A stretch of DNA of 52,343 bases from Rhodoferax sp. (GTDB taxonomy: Bacteria > Pseudomonadota > Gammaproteobacteria > Burkholderiales > Burkholderiaceae_C): NCBI GenBank assembly GCA_030682475.1, contig JAUXOA010000026.1:1-52343 (forward strand), given 5' to 3'. The first letter of the stretch is position 1, and each line of letters begins with the position of its first letter. Position numbers and translations under genes: made by a program. The notes beneath the pieces were generated by a model. It saw only the letters and a list, made by a program, of their open reading frames with translations, did no database searches and was not told the origin of the DNA. Below, piece after piece: positions 18,435 to 27,358 of this stretch.

Positions 18435-18505
18435 TCTGTTCTTGTCAGGTGCTGTCACAATGCAGAAATCAATCGTCTTTAGTAACTCAAAAAAGGTTCT
18501 CCAAA

Positions 18506-19399
18506 ATGAAAACAACAACTGCTGCCAAGCTTCTGCTGGGCACGCTGCTAACGGTGGGCTCCCAGTTCGCTTTTGCCGCGCCCGATTGGGGGAAAGTTCC
18601 CAAGCGCGATATCCAGGTATTCCATGCTGGCGTGACCCCCATCGAGTGGATGGTCAAGAAATCGGACCACAGTGGCACTGCAGGCATGAGGAAGGGTGAA
18701 AGCTGCGTCGGATGCCATGAAGAAAAGGGCAGCCTGAACTTCAATTTCAAGCGTTTGGCCGATAAGGAACTGGAGCCCGTTGGAGCGCCCAAGACCATGA
18801 TTTTTCCGGTCAGCGTGCAAGCGGCGTACGACAAGGAAAACCTTTACATGCGACTGACCTTCAAGCCGCCCGCCGACGCAGCCGCTGGCGCACCGCGGGA
18901 AGACAAGGATCCCAAACATGAGGTCAAGGCCGCCATCATGTTCATGGGCAGCAAGGTAGCGCAAGCCGATCAGAATGGCTGCTGGGCCACCTGTCATGCG
19001 AATGTGCGCTCGATGCCAGGCGCCGCGCCTGACAAGAAGAAATACATCGCCGGAGCCAACCTGGCCGGTGAAGTTTATTCTGACTACATTCAGTGGAAAA
19101 GCGGCGTCGCTGGCAAGGGAGCGGTGCAGCTTGATGGACACGTTGCTGAAACCCGCGTCAACAAGGACGGCAAGGCTCTGGTCAAGGCCGAAGGCGAGAA
19201 TAAGGGGGGCACCTATACCGTCACCTTTACCCGCAAACTGACTGGCGGTGACGGGGACCTGGCGCTGGCCGAAGGCAAAGTCGTGCCGTTTGGCATTGCC
19301 ATCCACACTGACAAGACGGTCTATCGTTTCCATCACGTTTCACTGGGCTACAAGCTGGGCATCGGCGCCGAAGGCGACGTGAAGGCCGTCAAGCAGTAG
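18506..19399 (+). CDS. Ethylbenzene-dehydrogenase-related periplasmic c-type haem protein
   Basis: 297 residues from ATG 18506 with a Sec signal peptide ending near Ala-Phe-Ala-Ala. A first haem site is CVGCH (Cys67, Cys70, His71). A second is CWATCH (Cys159, Cys163, His164), a CX3CH motif. The beta-rich remainder matches the EB_dh family, related to the haem-binding gamma subunit of ethylbenzene dehydrogenase and similar DMSO-reductase-family enzymes. No molybdenum partner lies next to it. Its place between NapC/NirT and the cupredoxin suggests an electron carrier for nitrite or nitrate reduction; that role is inferred. Confidence 0.75.
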   Translation: MKTTTAAKLLLGTLLTVGSQFAFAAPDWGKVPKRDIQVFHAGVTPIEWMVKKSDHSGTAGMRKGESCVGCHEEKGSLNFNFKRLADKELEPVGAPKTMIFPVSVQAAYDKENLYMRLTFKPPADAAAGAPREDKDPKHEVKAAIMFMGSKVAQADQNGCWATCHANVRSMPGAAPDKKKYIAGANLAGEVYSDYIQWKSGVAGKGAVQLDGHVAETRVNKDGKALVKAEGENKGGTYTVTFTRKLTGGDGDLALAEGKVVPFGIAIHTDKTVYRFHHVSLGYKLGIGAEGDVKAVKQ

Positions 19400-19423
19400 T
19401 CCCACAGAAGCCCTGGAGCATCC

Positions 19424-19789
19424 ATGTTCTCTGGGGCGTTCAAGCTGAAACGAGTGCTGGGCCTACTGGCATTCGTTTCCTGTTCTGCTTGCGCACAACA
19501 GACGGTCGAAGTTCTCATCCAGAACTATCGCTATCAACCGCAGGAGGTTCGGATCCAGGCGGGTGATACGGTAAAGTGGATCAATCGCGAAAAGCGCACC
19601 AGCCACTCCGTGCTCTTTTCAGTTGAACAAGGCGGTGAATCTGATCGGTTTTTCCCCGATGAGAGCTGGCAACGCCGCTTTGATACACCGGGGCGTTACG
19701 CCTACCATTGTGGCCCCCATCCTGAGATGACCGGGGTGGTCGAGGTTGGCTTGCCTATCCGGTTAGCTCCCTCAACAATCGCGAGGTGA
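19424..19789 (+). CDS. Small periplasmic cupredoxin (type 1 copper)
   Basis: 121 residues with a signal peptide or lipoprotein-like N-terminus (LVSCSACAQ region). The type 1 copper ligands are visible: His61 in T-S-H, and Cys96, His99 and Met102 in YHCGPHPEM. The mature domain is short (about 95 residues), plastocyanin-like. It lies 24 bp after the EB_dh-like gene and probably transfers electrons to NirS or Nap. Its last ~12 codons overlap, in another frame, a propeller remnant, so the natural C-terminus may have been altered. Confidence 0.8.
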   Translation: MFSGAFKLKRVLGLLAFVSCSACAQQTVEVLIQNYRYQPQEVRIQAGDTVKWINREKRTSHSVLFSVEQGGESDRFFPDESWQRRFDTPGRYAYHCGPHPEMTGVVEVGLPIRLAPSTIAR

Positions 19790-19827
19790 TTCAGATCATC
19801 GACAAGAAAACGCTGGCAGTTGTCAAG
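19753..19827 (+). pseudogene. Short remnant of a NirN/NirF-like beta-propeller gene
   Basis: In a frame shifted from the cupredoxin, this DNA reads A-Y-P-V-S-S-L-N-N-R-E-V, then IQIIDKKTLAVVK. The second part closely matches the segment VIQIIDKQTLEVVAQ in the intact NirN at 41342-42898, also at DNA level. No start codon or further homology is present on either side, so it looks like a leftover from a rearrangement. Confidence 0.5.
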
Positions 19828-19861
19828 CCGCCTCAACCCCGATTTTTGTTGCGACGGGAGC

Positions 19862-20344
19862 CTATTTCTTCATCTTTTTCGTGGGCACCACAATATCGCC
19901 CTTGAATGCGTTTTCAACCAGCAGCGGCGCGTCCACCTGGGCGACGTGGCACTGAAGACAGTCGTGACGGGAGGCTGAGGCGGTTTTGAGTTTTTTGCCA
20001 TCACGGTCGATCAAATGACTTTTGCCGATCATTGGGGAATTTTTCTTTTTGTAGACATCCGGACCGTGACAGCTCAGACACTGGTTCTCTTCAAGCGTTA
20101 TTTCGTCGAAGTTTTCGACAGCATGCGGGATCACTGGAGGTTGGGTCGAAAAGGTGCGGGCGACCAGGGGCTGGGTGCCGGGTCGCTTGCCGAGATAGGC
20201 CTTGGTCTCGGCCACAGCATCGGCGGCGTTGACATCCGCGCCGCGCATCGACTTGGTGGGATCGGCGGCAAGTGCCGGCGCAAGCAGTGCCCACGCCGTG
20301 GCGGCAAGCACAGTAATCAGTGTCATTTTCAGCGGTTTATTCAT
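19862..20344 (-). CDS. napB: Periplasmic nitrate reductase small subunit, diheme cytochrome c NapB
   Basis: 160 residues with a signal peptide. Two haem motifs, CLSCH and CLQCH, and the conserved PPVIPHAVENFDEITLEENQCLSCH and SRHDCLQCHVAQ contexts identify NapB. It passes electrons from the NapC-type cytochrome or the NapGH branch to NapA. It is the last gene of napDAGHB, 26 bp after napH. Confidence 0.93.
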   Translation of the reverse strand: MNKPLKMTLITVLAATAWALLAPALAADPTKSMRGADVNAADAVAETKAYLGKRPGTQPLVARTFSTQPPVIPHAVENFDEITLEENQCLSCHGPDVYKKKNSPMIGKSHLIDRDGKKLKTASASRHDCLQCHVAQVDAPLLVENAFKGDIVVPTKKMKK

Positions 20345-20370
20345 GGCAATCGCTCCTCTTCAAAAGTTGG

Positions 20371-21258
20371 TTAAATTCCCGGCGACGGCGCGGCCGGGTT
20401 GTGAAAGCGTGAGCCGAAGACAAAGACGTCTTTGGAGCAGACATCGATGCAGCGGCCGCAGTTGGTACATTGCTCAGACAAAATTACCGGCCCGATACCC
20501 ATGTCGGCCCCCTTGAGTGCAGGGCGGATCACTTTAGGTTCGGGACAGACTCGAAAACAATCCATACAGTCGTTGCAGGCCTCGCGCTTGTAGGCCTTGA
20601 TGCGCAACAGGCTGGTATGGCCCAGCAGGCTGTAGGCGGCGCCGGCCGGACACAGGTGTCCGCACCAGCCGCGGTTCATCACAAACAGATCGAACAGGAA
20701 GACCGTCAGCACGATCATCCAGGCGGACCCGATGCCGAAGATCAGGCCACGATGCAGCATCGAGATCGGGTTGATCAGCTCCCATGCCACCATGCCGGTG
20801 AGGGCCGATACCATCAGCGTCATGCCGAGAATCCAGTAGCGCGTGCGGTTCGACAGATGGGCACCACCCTCGATGCCCAGGCGCGCACGCAGCCAACTGG
20901 CGGCGTCGGTGACCGGGTTGATCGGGCAGACCCAGGCGCAATAGGTGCGACCCCCGACCAGAAGGTAGGCCACGAACACGATGGCAAGCCCGGTCAGGCC
21001 GAGCTTCTGGGGGAGATGTCCGGTTGCCAGCGTTTGCGCGCCGACGAAAAGGTCAGTCAGTGGCAGCACGCCCAGCGTGTAGCTGAAGTTCAGATTGCCT
21101 TTGACGATCCAGATTCCCGCGACAGGACCCAACAGAAACAGCGCCAGAATTCCAAACTGTGAAAGTCGGCGCAGCAACAGCCACTTATGAGCCGACAACC
21201 AGCCCTTGGCGGCAATGGCTTCGGCGCCGGTGCGAGGATGGATGCGGATTTCGTTCAT
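20371..21258 (-). CDS. napH: NapH, membrane ferredoxin-type quinol dehydrogenase subunit
   Basis: 295 residues from ATG 21258 (MNEIRIHPRTGAEAIAAKG); a longer reading would overlap napG. Four to five membrane helices carry CPINPVTD and CPAGAAYSLLG. Two [4Fe-4S] motifs lie at the C-terminus: CNDCMDCFRVCP and CTNCGRCIDVC. NapH oxidises quinol with NapG and feeds Nap. The start follows napG by 2 bp. Confidence 0.93.
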   Translation of the reverse strand: MNEIRIHPRTGAEAIAAKGWLSAHKWLLLRRLSQFGILALFLLGPVAGIWIVKGNLNFSYTLGVLPLTDLFVGAQTLATGHLPQKLGLTGLAIVFVAYLLVGGRTYCAWVCPINPVTDAASWLRARLGIEGGAHLSNRTRYWILGMTLMVSALTGMVAWELINPISMLHRGLIFGIGSAWMIVLTVFLFDLFVMNRGWCGHLCPAGAAYSLLGHTSLLRIKAYKREACNDCMDCFRVCPEPKVIRPALKGADMGIGPVILSEQCTNCGRCIDVCSKDVFVFGSRFHNPAAPSPGI

Positions 21259-21260
21259 GC

Positions 21261-22109
21261 TCAATCCCCCAATCCTGGTGCTCTGCTCGGCACGGGCGCT
21301 GCTTTGGCGCCGGGCATTCCGGCGGGCCATGACGGCGTGGACGGATCATAGTGGTTTGGCAGTTCCACCCCCTGCGGCAGTCGGTCGGGCAAGTCGATCT
21401 GCTCCTCGATCAGTGAACCACCGGCCTTCTTTTTCTCGTCCCAGCCAAAGCGATAATGCTCGCCCAGCCTGCCTTTTGCCAGCTTTGGCGGCAGCACGCG
21501 AATCGCCGCTTCCTCCAGCACACAGGAATTTTCGCACTTGCCGCAACCGGTGCAGGCAGCGGAATGCACGGTCGGCAGAAACATGGCGTGGCGCCCGGTG
21601 CGGGTGTTGGGCACCAGCTCAAGCGTGATCGCCTTGTCGATCACCGGGCAGACGCGGTAGCAGACATCGCAGCGCAGCCCGAGGTAGTTGAGGCAGGTTT
21701 CGTGGTCGATCAGCACGGCCAGGCCCATCTTCGCCTGGTTGATGTCCTTCAACTCATGATCGAGCGCGCCGGTCGGACAGGCCTTGACGCAGGGGATGTC
21801 CTCGCACATCTCGCACGCGATCTTGCGCGCCGTGAAATAGGGGGTGCCGCTGGTGACCGGCGCCTCGGGCCTGGCCAGTTCGAGCGTGTTGTAGGGGCAG
21901 TCGCGCACGCACAGGCCGCAACGGATGCAAGCGCCCAGGAAGTCGGCTTCCGGCAATGCACCAGGCGGACGCAGCGCGAGTGCAGGCAAAGCTGCTGAAT
22001 GTCTGGCATACAGCCCCAGCCCGAGCCCCAGCATGCCCACGCCACAGGCCATCTTCGCACCGTCGAAGATGAACTGGCGGCGGGCGGTGTGGGGTCTGAC
22101 AGTGACCAT
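21261..22109 (-). CDS. napG: NapG, periplasmic Fe-S protein of the Nap pathway
   Basis: 282 residues from ATG 22109. A longer ATG (22166) would overlap napA and is less likely. The N-terminus has a Tat-like [12 protein letters not shown] motif and a hydrophobic core. Four Cys clusters are visible: [35 protein letters not shown] and [11 protein letters not shown]. It works with NapH to pass electrons from quinol towards NapB/NapA. Confidence 0.9.
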   Translation of the reverse strand: MVTVRPHTARRQFIFDGAKMACGVGMLGLGLGLYARHSAALPALALRPPGALPEADFLGACIRCGLCVRDCPYNTLELARPEAPVTSGTPYFTARKIACEMCEDIPCVKACPTGALDHELKDINQAKMGLAVLIDHETCLNYLGLRCDVCYRVCPVIDKAITLELVPNTRTGRHAMFLPTVHSAACTGCGKCENSCVLEEAAIRVLPPKLAKGRLGEHYRFGWDEKKKAGGSLIEEQIDLPDRLPQGVELPNHYDPSTPSWPAGMPGAKAAPVPSRAPGLGD

Positions 22110-22138
22110 GGGGGTGTTGATTGCGCGCTTGATCAGCC

Positions 22139-24661
22139 TCAGACCTTGACCACCTTGACCGCGCACTTCTTGAAGTCGGTTTCTTTCGAGATCGGACAGG
22201 TGGCATCCAGCGTGAGCTTGTTGACCAGCCGGTGCTCGTCGAAGAAGGGGACAAATACCATACCCACGGGCGGCTTGTTGCGGCCCTTGGTTTCGACGCG
22301 CAACTGGATCTCGCCGCGACGACTGCTTACCTTGGCCACGTCATTGCGCTGCAGGCCGCGCTTCTTGGCATCTTCCGGATGCATGAACATCACGGCGTCC
22401 GGCACGGCCTTGTAGAGCTCCGGCACGCGGCGTGTCATCGAGCCGGTGTGCCAATGTTCCAGCACCCGGCCGGTGCCAAGCCAGAGGTCATAGTCGTTGT
22501 CAGGCATTTCGGCGGCGGGCTGGTAGGGCAGCGCGAAGATTTTTGCCTTGCCGTCGGGCTGGCCATAAAATTTCACGCCTTCGCCGGCCTTGACGTAGGG
22601 GTCATACCCTTCGCGGAAACGCCACAGCGTTTCCTTTCCATCAACCACTGGCCAGCGCAGGCCGCGTGACTTGTGATAAGTGTCGAAGGATGCCAGATCG
22701 TGGGCTTTGCCGCGACCGAAAGCGGCGTATTCTTCAAACAGCCCCTTTTGCAGGTAATAGCCAAAGGCTTTGGATTCGTCGTTGTCGAAGCCTTTAGCCG
22801 TTTCGCTGACAGGGAACTTGTTGACCTGGCCGTTGGCGTAAAGCACCTCGTACAAGGTCTTGCCCTTGTACTCGGGGTTTTTCTCAAGGATCGCCGCCGG
22901 CCAGACCTCGTCGGTTTTGAAGCGCCTGGAAAACTCGATGTATTGCCACAGGTCGGACTTCGCGTCGCCAGGGCCTTTGACCTGCTGTCGCCAGAATTGC
23001 GTGCGGCGCTCAGCATTGCCGTAGGCGCCTTCCTTTTCCATCCACATCGCGGAAGGCAGGATCAGATCAGCAGACACCGCCGATACCGTCGGGTAGCAAT
23101 CCGAGACCACAATAAAGTTGTCTGGATTGCGCCAGCCCGGATAGATCTCGCCGTTGATGTTCGGCCCGGCCTGCATGTTGTTGGTTGTCGTCGTCCAGTA
23201 AAAATTGATCTTGCCGTCTTTCAGCAAGCGGCTTTGCGCCACGGCATGGGCACCAATCCAGTCCGGCACCACACCGGCTGGCAGCTTCCAGAGTTTTTCG
23301 GAAAGCGCGCGATGCTTCGGATTCATCACCACCATGTCGGCTGGCAGGCGATGCGAAAAAGTACCGACTTCGCGTGCTGTGCCACAGGCGGAAGGCTGTC
23401 CGGTGAGCGAGAAGGGGCTGTTGCCAGGCTCCGAAATCTTGCCGACCAGCAGATGCACGTTGTAGATCATGTTATTGACCCAGGTGCCGCGCGTGTGCTG
23501 GTTGAAGCCCATGGTCCAGAAGCTCGTGACCTTGGTTTTCGGATCGGCATAGACTTTGGCCAGTGCTTCCAGTTTGTCCTTTGGCACGCCCGAAATTTCA
23601 TGCGCCTTGTCGAGCGTGTATTCCGAGATGAAGGTCTTGAACTCGTCGAACGTGATCGGCGTATGTTTGCCGGGGTCACCCTTGGGTTTTCCGTCCGGAC
23701 CGGGATAGCCGTTGTTGCCCACCGCCTGCTCCAGCGGATGATTCGGTCGCAGGCCATAGCCGATGTCGGTGACGCCCTTGAAGAAGCCAACATTTTTCTT
23801 GACGAAGTCCTCGTTCACCGCCTTGTTCTGGATGATGTAATTGCAGATGTAATTGAGAATTGCGAGGTCGGACTGCGGCTTGAAGATCAGTTCGTTGTCG
23901 GCCAATTCGCAGGAACGGTTGGTGAAGGTCGACAGCACATGCACCTTGACGTGTTTTGCGGTCAGCCGACGGTCGGTCAGACGCGACCACAGGATCGGAT
24001 GCATCTCGGCCATGTTCGAGCCCCACAGCACGAAGGCATCTGCATGCTCGAGATCGTCATAGCAGCCCATCGGTTCATCAATGCCGAAGGTGCGCATGAA
24101 GCCGGCGACAGCAGACGCCATGCAGTGGCGGGCGTTGGGGTCGATGTTGTTGGTGAGAAAGCCGGCCTTCATCAGTTTGGCGGCGGCATAGCCTTCCCAG
24201 ATGGTCCATTGGCCGGAGCCGAACATGGCGATGTTGCGCGGGCCGCCCTTCTTGAGCGCGACCTTGACCTTCTCTTCCATGATGTCGAAGGCCTGCGTCC
24301 AACTGATTGGCGTGAATTCGCCATTCTTGTCGAACTTGCCATCCTTCATTCGCAGCAGTGGCTGGGTCAGGCGGTCTTTGCCGTACTGGATTTTGGACAG
24401 AAAATAGCCCTTGATGCAGTTGAGCCCGCGATTGACCGGCGCGTCGGGGTCACCCTGGGTGGCGACAATTCGACCCTTCTTGGTGCCGACCAGTACCCCA
24501 CAACCCACGCCGCAGTAACGACACACGCCCTTGTCCCAGCGCACCCCATCTGCGCCCTTGGGCGCGGCGGCCATGACGACTCCTGGCAGGCTCATGCCAG
24601 CGGTGGCCGCCGCAGCGGCGATGGCATTGGTCTTGATGAATTCACGCCTTGTCGATGTCAT
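22139..24661 (-). CDS. napA: Periplasmic nitrate reductase catalytic subunit NapA
   Basis: 840 residues, normal for NapA. Tat signal [12 protein letters not shown]. [4Fe-4S] ligands Cys47, Cys50, Cys54 and Cys82. Cys180 in ARHCMAS is the molybdenum ligand that separates NapA from Asp-ligated NarG. It carries bis-MGD and reduces nitrate to nitrite in the periplasm. All key residues are intact. It is preceded by napD with a 1-bp gap. Confidence 0.96.
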   Translation of the reverse strand: MTSTRREFIKTNAIAAAAATAGMSLPGVVMAAAPKGADGVRWDKGVCRYCGVGCGVLVGTKKGRIVATQGDPDAPVNRGLNCIKGYFLSKIQYGKDRLTQPLLRMKDGKFDKNGEFTPISWTQAFDIMEEKVKVALKKGGPRNIAMFGSGQWTIWEGYAAAKLMKAGFLTNNIDPNARHCMASAVAGFMRTFGIDEPMGCYDDLEHADAFVLWGSNMAEMHPILWSRLTDRRLTAKHVKVHVLSTFTNRSCELADNELIFKPQSDLAILNYICNYIIQNKAVNEDFVKKNVGFFKGVTDIGYGLRPNHPLEQAVGNNGYPGPDGKPKGDPGKHTPITFDEFKTFISEYTLDKAHEISGVPKDKLEALAKVYADPKTKVTSFWTMGFNQHTRGTWVNNMIYNVHLLVGKISEPGNSPFSLTGQPSACGTAREVGTFSHRLPADMVVMNPKHRALSEKLWKLPAGVVPDWIGAHAVAQSRLLKDGKINFYWTTTTNNMQAGPNINGEIYPGWRNPDNFIVVSDCYPTVSAVSADLILPSAMWMEKEGAYGNAERRTQFWRQQVKGPGDAKSDLWQYIEFSRRFKTDEVWPAAILEKNPEYKGKTLYEVLYANGQVNKFPVSETAKGFDNDESKAFGYYLQKGLFEEYAAFGRGKAHDLASFDTYHKSRGLRWPVVDGKETLWRFREGYDPYVKAGEGVKFYGQPDGKAKIFALPYQPAAEMPDNDYDLWLGTGRVLEHWHTGSMTRRVPELYKAVPDAVMFMHPEDAKKRGLQRNDVAKVSSRRGEIQLRVETKGRNKPPVGMVFVPFFDEHRLVNKLTLDATCPISKETDFKKCAVKVVKV

Positions 24662-24662
24662 T

Positions 24663-24911
24663 TCAAATCTCCTTCTCGGGTTCAGATTCGGATTGGTTGT
24701 AGATCATCGCAACGGCCAGTACGCCTTCAAGCTGGCCGATGCGGGTGTAAGTGGCGATGGTGCTGTCGTCGTCGCTGGATTCGAGGGTGACGATGATCTT
24801 GCCTTCGGGTGAGATGCCATGCACTTCAACCCCGGCAAGTGCTGTCAGACGCGCTTTAACGGCGGTCGCGTTGGCGGCGTGGGCGTGCACGATGGCACTG
24901 GAAATATTCAT
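24663..24911 (-). CDS. napD: NapD, chaperone for NapA export
   Basis: 82 residues from ATG 24911 ([12 protein letters not shown]), with GGAG a few bases upstream. Ferredoxin-like small protein containing [18 protein letters not shown] and [21 protein letters not shown], standard for NapD. It binds the NapA Tat signal and delays export until the cofactor is inserted. First gene of napDAGHB. Confidence 0.92.
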   Translation of the reverse strand: MNISSAIVHAHAANATAVKARLTALAGVEVHGISPEGKIIVTLESSDDDSTIATYTRIGQLEGVLAVAMIYNQSESEPEKEI

Positions 24912-25024
24912 CGTCGAACTCCGTTGTGAGGTTCTCGCTAGCGCCGTACGCGGCATTGACCGTTACACGGGCAGCATCTTGTAACGCACAAGTTAATTTT
25001 AGGTTTGATCGGTATGCGACTGGT

Positions 25025-25038
25025 TTGATCTACCGCAA
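25025..25038 (-). promoter_or_regulatory. FNR/DNR-type box upstream of napD
   Basis: TTGATCTACCGCAA lies 114 bp before napD, in the 245-bp gap after the Crp/Fnr gene. A second TTGATC at 25005 is weaker. The core closely matches the box between the oxidase operon and ctaA (TTGATCTAAAGCAA). Confidence 0.55.
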
Positions 25039-25156
25039 GGATTTTTGAGGTTTCAAGAGGAGGGCCATGTGAGGGGGATGGCTCGGTGCGGCACGTCACG
25101 CGCGATCCGCAGTGTCCGCTCACAATGGCGCTGTAAAGCCTATGGATCTGATCTGA

Positions 25157-25855
25157 TCAATGCGAGCCATAGCTGGCGAGCCGTTGCACGTCGAGAATAC
25201 GGATCTTACGCTTGTCGATTTCGATCAGGCCTTCAACTTCGAGTTCGTGCAACACCCTGGAAAAGTATTCGGGGGTTAGCGACAGACGTGAGGCAATCGT
25301 TGCCTTGCTGACGGGCAGGGACACGGTGAGGACGCCCGTGTTGACGGCACCTTCTCCCTGGACATCGCGCAGCAAGTAGCCAATCAGCCGTTGCATGCCG
25401 CTGCGCAAGGCATAGCCCTCTACGTCTCGAACCAGCCCGTGCAGCCGGCGTGAAATGCCAGCAAGCATGAGCATCGCGAAGCGAGGGTCTTGTTCTATTT
25501 CGCTGAACACGGCTTGCTTGCTCACACTCATGAGCAAGGTGTCAGCCAGTGCTTGCGCGCTGAGAATGTAAGGCTTCCCGAGAAACATCACGGCTTCTGC
25601 AAAGCTCTGGCCGGGGCCGACAAGATCAATGACCTTTTCCTGGCCGGAAGGTGATGCGACGTACAGTTTGACTTGTCCCAAAACGACGACGTGGAACGCC
25701 TCACAGACATCGCCTGCCCGAAAAACGATATCTCCACTGGTCAGTCGTCGCAGTTGGCAACCCTGGGCTAGACGTTCGCGCTCCAATTGCGACAGATCGC
25801 TGAACAGAGGCAGCACCGACAGGTAACGCGGCATATCGAATCGTTCGGCGTCCAT
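25157..25855 (-). CDS. Crp/Fnr-family regulator of the Dnr type
   Basis: 232 residues. N-terminal cyclic-nucleotide-binding fold without the N-terminal Cys set needed for an FNR [4Fe-4S] cluster, so it is not an oxygen-sensing FNR. C-terminal HTH with a recognition helix TPEYFSRVLHEL, the E-x-x-S-R signature that reads TTGAT. The combination fits Dnr/NnrR-like NO-responsive regulators, probably sensing NO through haem. It is the last gene of the oxidase operon, 24 bp after the cytochrome b-FAD fusion. It probably controls the boxes before nirS, nap, ctaA and nirC. Confidence 0.85.
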   Translation of the reverse strand: MDAERFDMPRYLSVLPLFSDLSQLERERLAQGCQLRRLTSGDIVFRAGDVCEAFHVVVLGQVKLYVASPSGQEKVIDLVGPGQSFAEAVMFLGKPYILSAQALADTLLMSVSKQAVFSEIEQDPRFAMLMLAGISRRLHGLVRDVEGYALRSGMQRLIGYLLRDVQGEGAVNTGVLTVSLPVSKATIASRLSLTPEYFSRVLHELEVEGLIEIDKRKIRILDVQRLASYGSH

Positions 25856-25879
25856 TTTCGTCTTTCTATCAGCGGTGAG

Positions 25880-27358
25880 TTAGGGTACTCCCAGCGGCCC
25901 CTCGAACCGCAGAGTATCGCCGACCTGGAGGCGGGTGAATACGAATGTGGTGAAACGACCGTTGGGTATCCAGTGCATCTGCAGTTCAATCTGTTCTTTC
26001 TCGTGCGGCGGATTGGCAAGTGTAAAGGCGCGTCGCTGACCGTCTTCGAGCACGAAGTTGATGTACTGCCCGGCCGCGAACTCAATCGTTTCGCCCGTCG
26101 GCAAGGAAAGCCGCAAGCGAATCAGATCTGCGCCCAGCCGGTCGATGTGTTCGACTCGCCCAAGGTACTGGCGTACCGATCGAACCGGTCGTGCAGCGTC
26201 GCGATCTACCTCTATTTCGAGATCGGACAAGGGCGTGGCGCAGCACATCAGCGCCTTGCCTTGCTCCCGTATGGCATCCGGCAGGGCGTTACGCTGATAC
26301 AAGCGGTGGTTTACCCGCCCGTGCAGCACCGTGCAGCGGCACACACCGCAGCCGCCGTTGCGGCACTCGTAGGGCAATTCGACACCGTTACGCAGACCGG
26401 CATCGAGCAGCGTTTCGCCGACGCGCACGGTCAGTGGCTGCGGCTCGCCTAGGATGGTCACCCGGAACTCCTGTTTTCTTTCCCGACGCAAACGCAGCGG
26501 TAGCCATGGAAGTGCCGCTACCAATGCGCTGGTGCCGAGCACCAGCGCCCACACCTGCCCCAGTGGCCAGGCGTAGAAGAGCGGAAACAGCAACAGATAG
26601 AACCAGTCGAAATTCAGATCGGTCACCGCGATGCTCAGGTTGGCGGCACCGCCCTGACTTAGGGTCGGCTGCACCAGCGCAAGACCGATCAGGGTGAGCA
26701 ACAAGCTCACCCTGATCGGCTGCGGCGGCGCGGTTTTCGCTTTAGGAACACGCTGCACGTGGATCCACATCAACAGCAGCACCAGCAGCGAAATGCCAAT
26801 GTGCATGAACGTGAGCAGCGAGAAAAAACGGTCGTTAACGCTGCTCGGATAAATGAAATTGCGCATCAGGGTGCCACCAAAGCCTGGCAACCAGTCGAGC
26901 CACTCAAAGGTGGCAACGATGACGAACTGCGCTAGTTTGTCCCAGGGCAGCATGTAGCCGCTGATACCCGATACATACACCAGCCAGATCAGCACGACGC
27001 CGGTGAGCCACGAAAACCAGCGGAATCCACGGAAGCGGTCGAACGCGAAATACCGCAGCATGTGCAACAGCATCGTGAAGACCATCGCGTCGGAGGCATA
27101 CCGGTGCACGCTCCTCAATATGCCGCCAGCAAACCATTGGTGATGTGTGATGGCCTCCACCGAAGCGTGGGCATCGGCCACGCCGGTCTCAAAGAATGCG
27201 TAAAGGTAGAGCCCCGAGGCCGCGATGATCCAGAACAGGAAAAAGCTGATGGCGCCAAGGTGGTACAGCGGATTGAGGCGATCGCCAAATGCTGCGTTGA
27301 ACAGCGCCTCGGCGCGCATGAACAACCATTGCAGGGTGGCCTGCAGGCGCCGGATCAT
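25880..27358 (-). CDS. Cytochrome b - [2Fe-2S] ferredoxin - FAD-domain fusion lacking the NAD(P) domain
   Basis: 492 residues from ATG 27358, overlapping the previous stop as ATGA. Residues 1-290 are a cytochrome b N-terminal-type membrane domain with two bis-His haem b pairs (His85/His99 and His186/His200, each HX13H) and GYMLPWDKL like the bc1/b6 quinol-site region. Residues 297-385 are a plant-type [2Fe-2S] ferredoxin (Cys332, Cys337, Cys340, Cys372 or Cys373). Residues 393-492 are an FNR-superfamily FAD-binding barrel with RRAFTLANP. The protein stops at EGPLGVP, exactly where a NAD(P)H domain would begin, and the next gene starts 24 bp later. I infer electron exchange between quinone, haems and an unknown flavin partner. 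A C-terminal truncation cannot be excluded. Confidence 0.75.
   Translation of the reverse strand: MIRRLQATLQWLFMRAEALFNAAFGDRLNPLYHLGAISFFLFWIIAASGLYLYAFFETGVADAHASVEAITHHQWFAGGILRSVHRYASDAMVFTMLLHMLRYFAFDRFRGFRWFSWLTGVVLIWLVYVSGISGYMLPWDKLAQFVIVATFEWLDWLPGFGGTLMRNFIYPSSVNDRFFSLLTFMHIGISLLVLLLMWIHVQRVPKAKTAPPQPIRVSLLLTLIGLALVQPTLSQGGAANLSIAVTDLNFDWFYLLLFPLFYAWPLGQVWALVLGTSALVAALPWLPLRLRRERKQEFRVTILGEPQPLTVRVGETLLDAGLRNGVELPYECRNGGCGVCRCTVLHGRVNHRLYQRNALPDAIREQGKALMCCATPLSDLEIEVDRDAARPVRSVRQYLGRVEHIDRLGADLIRLRLSLPTGETIEFAAGQYINFVLEDGQRRAFTLANPPHEKEQIELQMHWIPNGRFTTFVFTRLQVGDTLRFEGPLGVP

Noticed and set aside
18119..18505. Long N-terminal extension of the EB_dh-like protein
   Set aside because: It overlaps the NapC/NirT gene in another frame. 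The ATG at 18506 is followed by a clean signal peptide.
22673..24790. 705-codon plus-strand frame opposite napA
   Set aside because: No recognisable domain; napA fills the same DNA with all cofactor ligands.
19862..24911. Respiratory NarGHI-type nitrate reductase
   Set aside because: Cys180 as molybdenum ligand, Tat signal and NapBGHD partners identify the periplasmic Nap system.
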